Shown: in pieces, positions 17,546 through 24,551 of the stretch
How positions within the stretch are numbered: the stretch's first letter is position 1
Layout: each line of letters begins with the position of its first letter
DNA from: Stentor coeruleus
Lineage: Eukaryota > Ciliophora > Heterotrichea > Heterotrichida > Stentoridae
DNA length: 24,551 nucleotides
Assembly: GCA_001970955.1 (NCBI GenBank)
Contig: MPUH01001081.1
Coordinates: forward strand, 1 to 24,551
Reading direction: 5' to 3'
Program-made: the position numbers and the translations under genes
Notes under the pieces: model-generated
What the model was told of the DNA's origin: nothing
The model's database searches: none
Seen by the model: only the letters and a program-made list of their open reading frames with translations

Positions 17546-20038
17546 ATGGATGAAAAATTACACAAAAGTGCCTATGGAGGGTTTAGTATTGTATCAGTTG
17601 CCCCTTCACGAGCAAATCAAATAGACTCAAACCTAGTAAATAAGATAAAAGCCCTTCAAGCTTCAGAAAGCACAAACTGCCAAGGAATATCAATTGACGG
17701 GATGATTAAAGCTGGAAAATCTCTTCATGGCAAAAACTCTCAGTCTGGATATACTACAAAATACTTTGAAAACTCCCGACAAACTCTTGAAAAGCTTTCA
17801 GTTGAAAGTGATTTTCGACCTCCATTGATAAAATTTTCTGCTGTTAAAGAGCCGAAACCTCGCAGCGATGAGACTTTGACTTACAGGATGTTCCAGAGCG
17901 ATATAAAACTAGTAAGAACCATCCTTGAAAACGCAGGGTTTATAGCAACTGAAGGCCATGACTGGAATTTATTATGGATCGGGCATAATCCAAAGCCTAA
18001 CTTCTATGAAAAACTAAGTATTTATCAGAAAATAAGCCATTTCCCGAATTCATTTGAAATTACACGCAAAGACCGTTTGTGCTCAGCAATAATACGTATG
18101 CAGGAACTTTTTGGCAAAGATTCATTTAATTTTACCCCAGAGACTTATAATTTGCCAGAAGACTTTTCGTTGTTTTATAATAACTTTAACAAGGAAAAAA
18201 GGAGCGTTTGGATTGTAAAACCCACATGTTCGTCCCAAGGCAAAGGTATTTATCTGATCGATAGTATAAGCGAAATCCCAGTTGAAGAGACTTGTATAGT
18301 TTCTCGATATATATCAAGTCCTTTATTAATAAACTCATTGAAATTTGATCTGCGTATTTATGTATTAGTATCTTCTTATGAGCCATTAAGGATTTACATA
18401 TACGAAGAAGGTCTTGCTCGGTTTGCTTCAGAAGCTTACAAGCCAGGCCATAAGGGTAATCGATTTATGCATTTAACGAACTATAGTCTAAATAAAAAAA
18501 GCGAGAATTTCATCCAAAACGAAGACTTTAGACTTGATGACACAGGACACAAATGGAGTTTATCAGCAATAATCAAACTACTTGAATCACATGGGATAAA
18601 TACAGACTTACTTATGAAAAACATATATGAACTTATAATAAAAACAATTCTCTCATGTGAGAGCACAGTATTAGAAACAACACACAAATTAGGTTTACAT
18701 AGAACCAACTGCTTCGACTTATTAGGTTTTGATGTATTAGTCGATAACAACCTAAAACCTTGGCTTTTAGAAGTCAACTTATCTCCATCTATGGCTACTG
18801 ACTCTCCTTTAGACACTTATATAAAAAGTAACCTTCTTGCAGACATGTTTACATTAATTGGCTTGAGAGCTTATGATAAGAAAAAAGATGGATATGGACG
18901 AAATCGGAGCTTTTCAAAAACAAACGCGAAAAAGCCTGGACCGAGCCGCAGCCAATCCCCACCCACACTGAAAAAAGACTCTGTGCCGAAAAAATACAGA
19001 GAAGTCCTTAGAGAAACTTTAGAAGAACAAGAACGTCGGGGACATTTTATAAGGATTTACCCTTCTAAAGGCACAAACTTTTTCGACCAGTTTTTTACAA
19101 CACCTCGTCCTCTAAACCAATATTTATATAAAGCAATCTATATTGACATGATGCAAGAAACTGATCCCCATCATAGTAGTATTTATGTTTCGACGTTTTC
19201 TTCTGGATTTCGACAAGACTATGCGCGTCATGCTTTTAAAATTCGCCCAGTTACTTGTAGTGTTGAGCCTGATATATCTTATCCACCTATATCTCAGCCT
19301 AAAACCTATCAGCAAAGACAAGTTTCTATAGAAACCCAAGGCAAAAATGCACTGCCTGAAATTACTTCTAGTGACGACTCAAAGAATAAATGCAGGGCTT
19401 GTAAAGAAAGCCAAAACATTTGCCCGTATTGTCGGTTGCTTAAAGCTTCGAAAGAAGAGAAAATAGTCATTACTGGTGACGATATATTGATGGAATATTT
19501 AGCCAGACTTGCTCAGGTACTTAAAAATACTAAGGAAAACTTACTAAAGTCATCATGGAAATTCAGATTAAATAACTTTATAAGCCATCCTGCATGGATC
19601 AACAGTGATATCGACCAAAAAATATGGAAAAGGGTTGTGAATAGATTACAAGAAATGAAAGATCGCAGGAGGAAGCTGGTCAGTGTGCTTAAAAAAAAGA
19701 AAATCGTCCTTGAAGATATGGAAAAAGAAGATGTGGTTATTGGAATGCTGAGGAAGTTTACATCTTCAGAGCTTGAAGATATATTAAGAGTATCTACAAA
19801 AAGCACAGCTTTAGAAGTTGTGAAGTGCTTAATTGAACAAGAAAATGGGATTCTTTCTGAGATGCTTTGTCAAGGAATTCGCCAAACAGTCGAACAACAG
19901 GATCTTGATAGTCCAAACTTTGAAGAGACTGAGTATGATAAGCATGCTTTTGCAACACAGATTCATAGAGAAACCTTAAGAGAAAAGTTCTTTAATAATA
20001 AAGCGCCAGTGAGGAAAAGGCTTCAAGCGGCAAAATAG
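17546..20038 (+). CDS. TTLL5: Tubulin polyglutamylase, TTLL5-like
   Basis: The 830-residue protein carries a tubulin-tyrosine-ligase-like ATP-grasp domain (about 115-445). Signature blocks are DIKLVRTILENAGF, DWNLLWIG, HFPNSFEITRKDRL, VWIVKPTCSSQGKGIYLI (Lys225), VSRYISSPLLI, KFDLRIYVLV, YEEGLARFA, RFMHLTNYSLNKKS and LKPWLLEVNLSPS (Glu409 and Asn411, metal binding). These agree best with TTLL5/TTLL4-type enzymes, which add glutamate side chains to tubulin tails on ciliary and cortical microtubules. A basic linker and RRGHFIRIYPSKGTN (about 498-511) follow, as in TTLL5 after the catalytic core. A CRAC-x6-CPYC pair (616-629) and a helical C-terminus (about 640-780) are extra. Catalytic residues look intact. 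No introns are evident. The next gene begins 34 nt after its stop. Confidence 0.95.
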   Translation: MDEKLHKSAYGGFSIVSVAPSRANQIDSNLVNKIKALQASESTNCQGISIDGMIKAGKSLHGKNSQSGYTTKYFENSRQTLEKLSVESDFRPPLIKFSAVKEPKPRSDETLTYRMFQSDIKLVRTILENAGFIATEGHDWNLLWIGHNPKPNFYEKLSIYQKISHFPNSFEITRKDRLCSAIIRMQELFGKDSFNFTPETYNLPEDFSLFYNNFNKEKRSVWIVKPTCSSQGKGIYLIDSISEIPVEETCIVSRYISSPLLINSLKFDLRIYVLVSSYEPLRIYIYEEGLARFASEAYKPGHKGNRFMHLTNYSLNKKSENFIQNEDFRLDDTGHKWSLSAIIKLLESHGINTDLLMKNIYELIIKTILSCESTVLETTHKLGLHRTNCFDLLGFDVLVDNNLKPWLLEVNLSPSMATDSPLDTYIKSNLLADMFTLIGLRAYDKKKDGYGRNRSFSKTNAKKPGPSRSQSPPTLKKDSVPKKYREVLRETLEEQERRGHFIRIYPSKGTNFFDQFFTTPRPLNQYLYKAIYIDMMQETDPHHSSIYVSTFSSGFRQDYARHAFKIRPVTCSVEPDISYPPISQPKTYQQRQVSIETQGKNALPEITSSDDSKNKCRACKESQNICPYCRLLKASKEEKIVITGDDILMEYLARLAQVLKNTKENLLKSSWKFRLNNFISHPAWINSDIDQKIWKRVVNRLQEMKDRRRKLVSVLKKKKIVLEDMEKEDVVIGMLRKFTSSELEDILRVSTKSTALEVVKCLIEQENGILSEMLCQGIRQTVEQQDLDSPNFEETEYDKHAFATQIHRETLREKFFNNKAPVRKRLQAAK

Positions 20039-20072
20039 CTTAGCTGAGTCCTTGTGTTTTATAATAATAAAT

Positions 20073-20423
20073 ATGGCCCATCACGCTAAAGACCATTCTA
20101 GCCATGAAGTTAGTCACGGTCACGACTCTCATGACTCTCATGATCACCACCATCATGAGACCAGGCACTTTTCAGATTTTGAAAGGCTTTTGCATGGAAT
20201 TCCAAAAAACGCATGGAATAGATGCACTGATAGCTTTTTAGATTATACAACTTGTGTTAAAAAGCATGCTCAAGGAGGCTGGCCGCTACAGTACTTATTA
20301 TCTGTGTACTGGGCTGATAGATGGACTTGTGTGGATGAAAACCACAATTTGAGGGAGTGCGAGATGCAAAGAACTTTAGATATTTTTGAGCAGAATAAAG
20401 ATGAAATAGCTTCACGTAGTTAA
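20073..20423 (+). CDS. Small twin-CX9C (CHCH-type) protein with His-rich N-terminus
   Basis: The 116-residue protein starts at the ATG at 20073; the frame is open to 20052 but without an ATG. Thirteen of the first 32 residues are histidine. Cysteines 51/61 and 86/96 form two CX9C pairs (CTDSFLDYTTC and CVDENHNLREC) separated by 24 residues rich in aromatics. This is the twin-CX9C pattern of mitochondrial intermembrane-space proteins folded by Mia40, including small subunits of complexes I and IV and assembly factors. I cannot tell which, so no symbol is given. The His cluster might bind metal. It lies 34 nt downstream of the TTLL gene on the same strand. Confidence 0.85.
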   Translation: MAHHAKDHSSHEVSHGHDSHDSHDHHHHETRHFSDFERLLHGIPKNAWNRCTDSFLDYTTCVKKHAQGGWPLQYLLSVYWADRWTCVDENHNLRECEMQRTLDIFEQNKDEIASRS

Positions 20424-21151
20424 AGATATGATTAAAAGCTTGGATTATGACTTTTTAGGTAATTATATAGGATTTTAGATGCAGGATACAAATTTGTTTT
20501 GATGGATAAAGTAATGAATGATAATGTAGGTGAGAATGTTGGGATATGAATGATGGGAAGGAAGATTATGAAATAAGAGATAGATTGTGATGATTTACTT
20601 TTATGTATAAAGAATTGTTGGAGCTTTGAATTATTTTGAATAGAAAAAAAAAGAAATAATAAAGATCGACAGAGAAATCAAACTTCATTACAAAACATAC
20701 TATAAAAAAAGAAAATTAACAAGGATTAAACAATAGTCAAGTGATAATTCCTAACTAATGCTAATGAATAATGGAAATATAAGCATATATTTGTGCTAGG
20801 GTAAGAAAATTATAGTTGTGGAACTTTAAAAATGCAGGATTTTATTAGAATAATATATATGTAAAGGTTGCATAAGTAAAATACAAAAGGTAAAATAAAG
20901 ATATACTGTGCTTAGACAATTTTTGAATAATTTAATAAAAACTTAGAATTTTTAAACAAAAAATTATTTTCTGCACATAAAAATATTTTTCTCCAGTTTA
21001 AAACTACATCTTAATAATAAATCCATCCCTTTAACTTGAAATCTTAACGCCTTTCACTCTCATTCAAGCATTTATTATTAACCTTCCTAAAACCATACAT
21101 TTTATTCTCAACCCTTTAAGCTTTTAACTAACATTTAAGCTTAATTATACG
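20424..21151. other. Convergent intergenic region with the second 55-bp element
   Basis: This lies between two convergent genes. The left part is strongly G-rich on the plus strand (45 G and 4 C in 20461-20640), the right part C-rich (31 C and 4 G in 21001-21120). It contains copy B of the 55-bp element at 20715-20769 and a poly-A tract near 20643. No gene was seen. Confidence 0.6.
20715..20769. repeat. 55-bp dispersed intergenic element, copy B
   Basis: It aligns without gaps to copy A at 10856-10910 (47 of 55 identical, all differences transitions). Both copies are in gene-free DNA near 3' ends of minus-strand genes. Confidence 0.75.
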
Positions 21152-21862
21152 CTAATTATCTAAATCAGGGTTTGTTGACTTCCACACCCTAGCTTTCTTC
21201 AAAAACCCATTCAACTTCTTCATCGCCCTTGATTTATATGACAAAAACTTCACACAGGTAATACTAAAGCTCTCTATCACCTGGAAAAACGCTAAATCCA
21301 AAAAAATCGAGACAAAAATTATAATAAACGCATTTTTTTGTTGGCTTTCAGAACTTTTAGCAAAGAACATCACAGTATACATACAGCTAAAAACAATAAT
21401 CATCAAGCATACAAAAACAATCAAAAACCAGCGAATTTTAATCTTCCTTTCAACTCTTTGCCTATATAATATTTACGTCACTGCAATAAATTCCTGAGTA
21501 TCTTTAGCTTTTTCTAAAGGCCTTGAAGATGTTCTAGTTATATTTCCAATAAGAGTTGTCATGACTTGGCTTAAAAATACAACCCACAAGCTTATGAAGT
21601 CTATACCTTTATAGCTTCCCCATAAACATACAAAAATACACGATAAGAAAAGCTGAATATAAATTTCAGTAAACAGCAAAAGGACTCTAACGAATCTTGG
21701 AAAAGGTCGCATTGTCTCAAACATAATAGATGTTAGCATATGGCTTTCTTTAAAAATCCCTGAAAAAATCTTGATGAACGGAGGCTGTGGTGTACGAATT
21801 TTCGGTACCGAAATGTCGTGGTCAATTGTCATTTCAAGTGAAGTATTCCCTTTTCCCCTCAT
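21152..21862 (-). CDS. Small four-helix membrane protein; two exons
   Basis: Exons 21477-21862 and 21152-21461 join over a 15-nt intron (phase 2) to give 231 residues. Hydrophobic segments lie at about 58-81, 87-107, 139-162 and 172-197. The segment HMLTSIMFETMRPFPRFVRVLLLF, a His, short loop, Pro-Arg-x-x-Arg and then a helix, resembles the membrane block of polycystin-1/REJ-type receptors that ciliates carry as very large proteins. Here there is no large ectodomain, so this is either a stand-alone derivative or a remnant. The tail is basic. It starts 60 nt downstream of the previous minus-strand gene. Function unknown; the polycystin resemblance is tentative. Confidence 0.75.
21462..21476 (-). 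other. 15-nt spliceosomal intron, phase 2
   Basis: The minus strand reads GTAAATATTATATAG and has an in-frame TAA. Removal joins ...EFIAVT to QRVERKIKIRWFLIVF, adding two membrane helices. Confidence 0.9.
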
Positions 21863-21922
21863 ATTAATTAATACTTACCATTCTGAATCAAAGCAGATAA
21901 GTTATTTTTACACAAATTATTC

Positions 21923-22555
21923 TTAGAAAATGCTATTGGCTACTATAGCTTTCAAACGAAGGATTTTTTCTCCATATGTCAGCCCTGGAGCTAAGATTGA
22001 GCTCAAATCAGAATTGCTTTCACTGGATTCAGGCTTTTTGTCAATATAAGGACTTTTTTGTGGAGCTGAGTTTTTACGTGAGTGGTAAATACTAGGGTTG
22101 ATGGTAATTGGTTTGGAAGAATTTAGGATTATTTTAGAACGTTTTGTTAGTTGGATGACCTGGGGTATTGAATATCTTTCATTGTTATAGGGATTTTTAT
22201 GAGTGTTTTTGAAATCTTTATAGGACAGCTGGGGGATACCTGAATAGTGTGTTGACTGAGGCTTCGGGTCTTGCTTATTAACTAAAGAGTAATTGTAAGA
22301 AACTGACCTTTTGTGATTTATTGAAGACTTGATGTGACGAATGCTTGAGGACTGCACTACATCCTTGACGTATTCTTTAATGAATTCAGGCATTTGCTCT
22401 TTTGGTGGGCTTATTTTTTTGCTTTTTTCTACTGACTTGAATTTCTGTAAGTTAAGAGGATATACTCTTTTACTTATATTGGCAAGTGAAGCGAAATAGT
22501 CACCAGATGTTGAATGATAAGTTTTCATAGGAGAAGGCGTTGAAGTTCTGGACAT
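21923..22555 (-). CDS. Hypothetical basic Ser/Pro/Lys-rich protein
   Basis: The 210-residue product has no recognisable domain. It has many Ser-Pro sites (SRTSTPSPMK at the N-terminus, APQKSPYIDKKPESSES later) and a short C-terminal helix LTYGEKILRLKAIVANSIF. The composition suggests an intrinsically disordered, possibly phosphorylated protein. It lies 60 nt upstream of the small membrane protein gene on the same strand. The open frame, ATG start and the base-skew change at both ends support a real gene. Confidence 0.65.
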   Translation of the reverse strand: MSRTSTPSPMKTYHSTSGDYFASLANISKRVYPLNLQKFKSVEKSKKISPPKEQMPEFIKEYVKDVVQSSSIRHIKSSINHKRSVSYNYSLVNKQDPKPQSTHYSGIPQLSYKDFKNTHKNPYNNERYSIPQVIQLTKRSKIILNSSKPITINPSIYHSRKNSAPQKSPYIDKKPESSESNSDLSSILAPGLTYGEKILRLKAIVANSIF

Positions 22556-23385
22556 TAAGCTAAATATTTTTAGACTTTTTATATGAAAGGAGGATATTTA
22601 GAATATGACTATTGCAAAAAAAAGTTAGAGAAAGGAAAAAAAGAATTTTTTAGAGAATTTAGAGAATCTTGTAATGGAATTATATTTTTGAGGCTAAAAG
22701 TTACTGTTAAAGTTTTGTGTTTTTAGAGAGAGATGGGAAATAGGTTTTATTTGTTTTTGGTTCTTGAAGGTACTTGTGATAGGCTAAATTACGTTTTGGA
22801 ATACATTTTATAACAATATGTACATGTATGCAATGATATAAACTAATTATAAAACATTCTAAAATTTCTGAATATCTTTGGGTAGTTTTTAATAAAATTT
22901 AAAGCTTTTGAAGTATTTAATAATTGATATCAAATTGTGATAAAAATGTTATGCAAATACTATATAAATGTTTTATAAATGAATTTATAATCTATTGTTT
23001 TTACTTATTTAGAAAAAGCTATATTACTTTGATTATAATATAAATAATATCTATTACATAAAACCTTAAATTTTATCATCCAACCTATCTGTTTTCCTTA
23101 AAGACTATCAATTTCCAAATTCCAATAAAAATCTTCATCTAATCATTCACTTCCCAGTAAAAAAAAAAACACCCAGCATTTTTATTCATATTTAAACATC
23201 TAAATTTCTAAATTATCCAACAACATCTACTCCTATCTTAAAAACTATTCAAATAAATTCATCAAATAGAATCATTATTTTATCACATACCAATTATCAC
23301 ATCATCAACAAAAACCAAAACTTTCAAACTCNTTTCAAACTCCTGTATATATAAAATTTTACATAACTCATAAAAATAAGTATAT
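22556..23385. other. Intergenic region with skew switch and an N gap
   Basis: Plus-strand counts are about 43 G to 7 C in 22621-22800 (5' flank of the left gene) and 38 C to 4 G in 23101-23280 (3' flank of the right gene). N at 23332 sits between two perfect copies of TTTCAAACTC (23322-23331 and 23333-23342). No gene or RNA was found. Confidence 0.6.
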
Positions 23386-23946
23386 TTAAAATATATTTCT
23401 CTCATGTCTAGAAGTGAATGCATTATTACGTAGTGCAGGACTAGGTGTAGACCTCTTATATTCATTAGCAACTATATCTTTGTTTTTCAAAACAGTAACA
23501 TAAGGGCTAGGAGTCACAGAACACATAGGAAGTTTTTTTTCTCGTTCTTGAGGCCTTTTAGATAATGACAATATTTTATGCTTTCCACTTATTGAGACTT
23601 TCCTACTTGGTCTTTTTTCAACCTTACTTTTCCATCTTTTCCCATCAATCAAGACTGATTCTATCTCAGTCAAATGTCTTCGTTCAATTTTAAGCTTAGG
23701 AAGTCCTTGGCTTTCACCAACAGAACTACGAGGAAACCGGTATTTGGCATTGACAGCAGACTTTTTAAACTTGGATTCTATATCATTTCTAATTGAGCTA
23801 TCAATATCGTAGTTATAGTCTATTTCTTCAAGAAAAGAATTTATTGTTTTAGAGGTACTTGAACTTATAGGCCTTTCTTCAGAGACCTTTGAAACAAAAG
23901 TTCCTAACTGTTTAGAGATCTTAAATCCTTTCTTGGCTCTAATCAT
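23386..23946 (-). CDS. Hypothetical basic protein
   Basis: The 186-residue, Lys/Arg/Ser-rich product has no recognised domain. It contains an acidic stretch FLEEIDYNYDID near residue 40, basic clusters (KRWKSKVEKRPSRKVS) and Thr/Ser-Pro motifs (SVTPSP, RSTPSPALR). It is probably disordered. The ATG at 23946 is the first in frame; both flanks show the base skew seen around other genes here. Confidence 0.62.
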   Translation of the reverse strand: MIRAKKGFKISKQLGTFVSKVSEERPISSSTSKTINSFLEEIDYNYDIDSSIRNDIESKFKKSAVNAKYRFPRSSVGESQGLPKLKIERRHLTEIESVLIDGKRWKSKVEKRPSRKVSISGKHKILSLSKRPQEREKKLPMCSVTPSPYVTVLKNKDIVANEYKRSTPSPALRNNAFTSRHERNIF

Positions 23947-24203
23947 GGCCTTAATAATAATATCAAACTTTATACTTCAAAGCTTTTTATATATTTTAAC
24001 TCAAGTTACTGAGGTTTTGTATTAAATATAAGCTTAAAAAATATTACAACTTTCTCTTTCAGTTTGTTTTTACAATTTGCTATAAATGATTTTTCTTCAA
24101 AGTTTCAATTAATTGGTGTATTTTAGAATTACAAGTTTACAAAATTCATTGAATTAATAAACTTTTGGGGAAAGTTAATATTATAATATTTCTATAAAAT
24201 AAA

Positions 24204-24551
24204 ATGCAAATATCTTATAAATCTAAGATCTTATGCTTGAAAATTAAAACAAGTCCAGGAAAATGTGAGTACATGAAAATCTATGAAGATCACGAACCTG
24301 AAGAAGTTTTCAAAATCTTCTGTCAATAAATAAGCTTGATAGTAAGCTTGAAGAAGGCTTAAGCAATTAGATCGAGTTTCACATTGCCAATATTATCAAG
24401 TCAGAAACTTCTAGGTACAGAATAGCTTTAGGAAGGAAAAATGATTTGACTTTTGAAAGGCATCAATATATAAAAAAACTTGATATGCTGGAAGATAGAA
24501 ACAAATTAGACTTGCATTGTGACTTTTTGATAACTGTTAGACCCATGTTGA
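24204..24551 (+). pseudogene. Broken gene fragment running off the right edge
   Basis: From the ATG at 24204, 41 codons are open (LKIKTSPGKCEYMKIYEDHE, then PEEVFKIFCQ) up to TAA at 24327. Two bases further along, the frame resumes as NKLDSKLEEGLSN, hits TAG at 24368-24370 and then stays open to the window end. The pattern K/R-I-x-V-Y-E-x-D-x-P-E-E-x-x-x-x-F-x-x-K-x-x-L is a motif I associate with ciliate cytoskeletal or kinase-tail proteins (recollection, not a named family). With one frameshift and one nonsense codon it is probably a pseudogene; sequencing error or an unusual 13-nt intron is the alternative. Confidence 0.55.

Noticed and set aside
20459..20470. GTAATTATATAG downstream of the twin-CX9C gene as a possible intron
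   Set aside because: It is only 12 nt, lies after the stop codon, and its removal does not extend any protein.
23283..23471. 62-codon minus-strand frame across the N at 23332
   Set aside because: It overlaps the 3' end of the 23386-23946 gene in another frame, crosses an assembly gap and lies in C-skewed 3'-flanking DNA.
1..24551. CRISPR arrays, insertion sequences, telomeric repeats, rRNA
   Set aside because: No regularly spaced repeats, transposase-like frames with terminal inverted repeats, telomere-like arrays or rRNA signatures were seen on either strand.

Overview
The window looks like macronuclear DNA of a heterotrich ciliate close to Stentor. Three genes are each interrupted by an intron of exactly 15 nt (GTA...TTATATAG) whose removal restores a conserved or continuous reading frame. 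The standard genetic code works throughout: TAA and TAG act as stops and tryptophan is TGG. Coding density is moderate, intergenic DNA is very AT-rich, and the genes are eukaryotic (a tubulin polyglutamylase, tandem cyclic-nucleotide-binding domains, a PDK1-type kinase fold, a CRAL-TRIO protein, SUA5, a Nup54-like protein). The organism is inferred from these traits; no species marker is present.

Layout. At the left edge is tRNA-Asp(GUC) on the minus strand. A run of minus-strand genes follows: a CRAL-TRIO protein ending in a CAAX box (413-1957, one intron), a protein with two cyclic-nucleotide-binding domains (2987-4588), a coiled-coil protein (5190-6467), a PDK1-like pseudokinase with a PH domain (6506-7684), a large basic protein of unknown function (8216-10555, one intron) and a Nup54-like helical protein (11099-11860). 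A 2.1 kb stretch that seems empty holds a decayed minus-strand protein kinase gene (about 12440-13190). Next come SUA5 on the plus strand (13960-15009) and, convergent with it, an unknown minus-strand gene (15069-16615) broken by an assembly gap. A divergent spacer leads to a plus-strand TTLL5-like polyglutamylase (17546-20038), followed after only 34 nt by a His-rich twin-CX9C protein (20073-20423). The right part has a small four-helix membrane protein (21152-21862, one intron), two unknown short basic proteins (21923-22555 and 23386-23946), and a broken plus-strand gene running off the right edge (24204-24551).

The genes do not form a pathway. Several would fit the cortex, cilia and signalling (polyglutamylase, coiled-coil protein, cyclic nucleotide and phosphoinositide binding), but that grouping is only suggestive. 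The main observations are: (1) a PDK1-family protein that has lost the catalytic loop and DFG motif but kept a basic PH domain; (2) an unrecognised kinase pseudogene; (3) a strong strand-specific base skew in every sizeable spacer (sense strand C-rich and G-poor upstream of genes, G-rich and C-poor downstream); (4) a 55-bp element present in two distant spacers whose eight differences are all transitions; (5) four single-N gaps, each flanked by a direct repeat of its neighbouring sequence, one of which falsely splits a gene.
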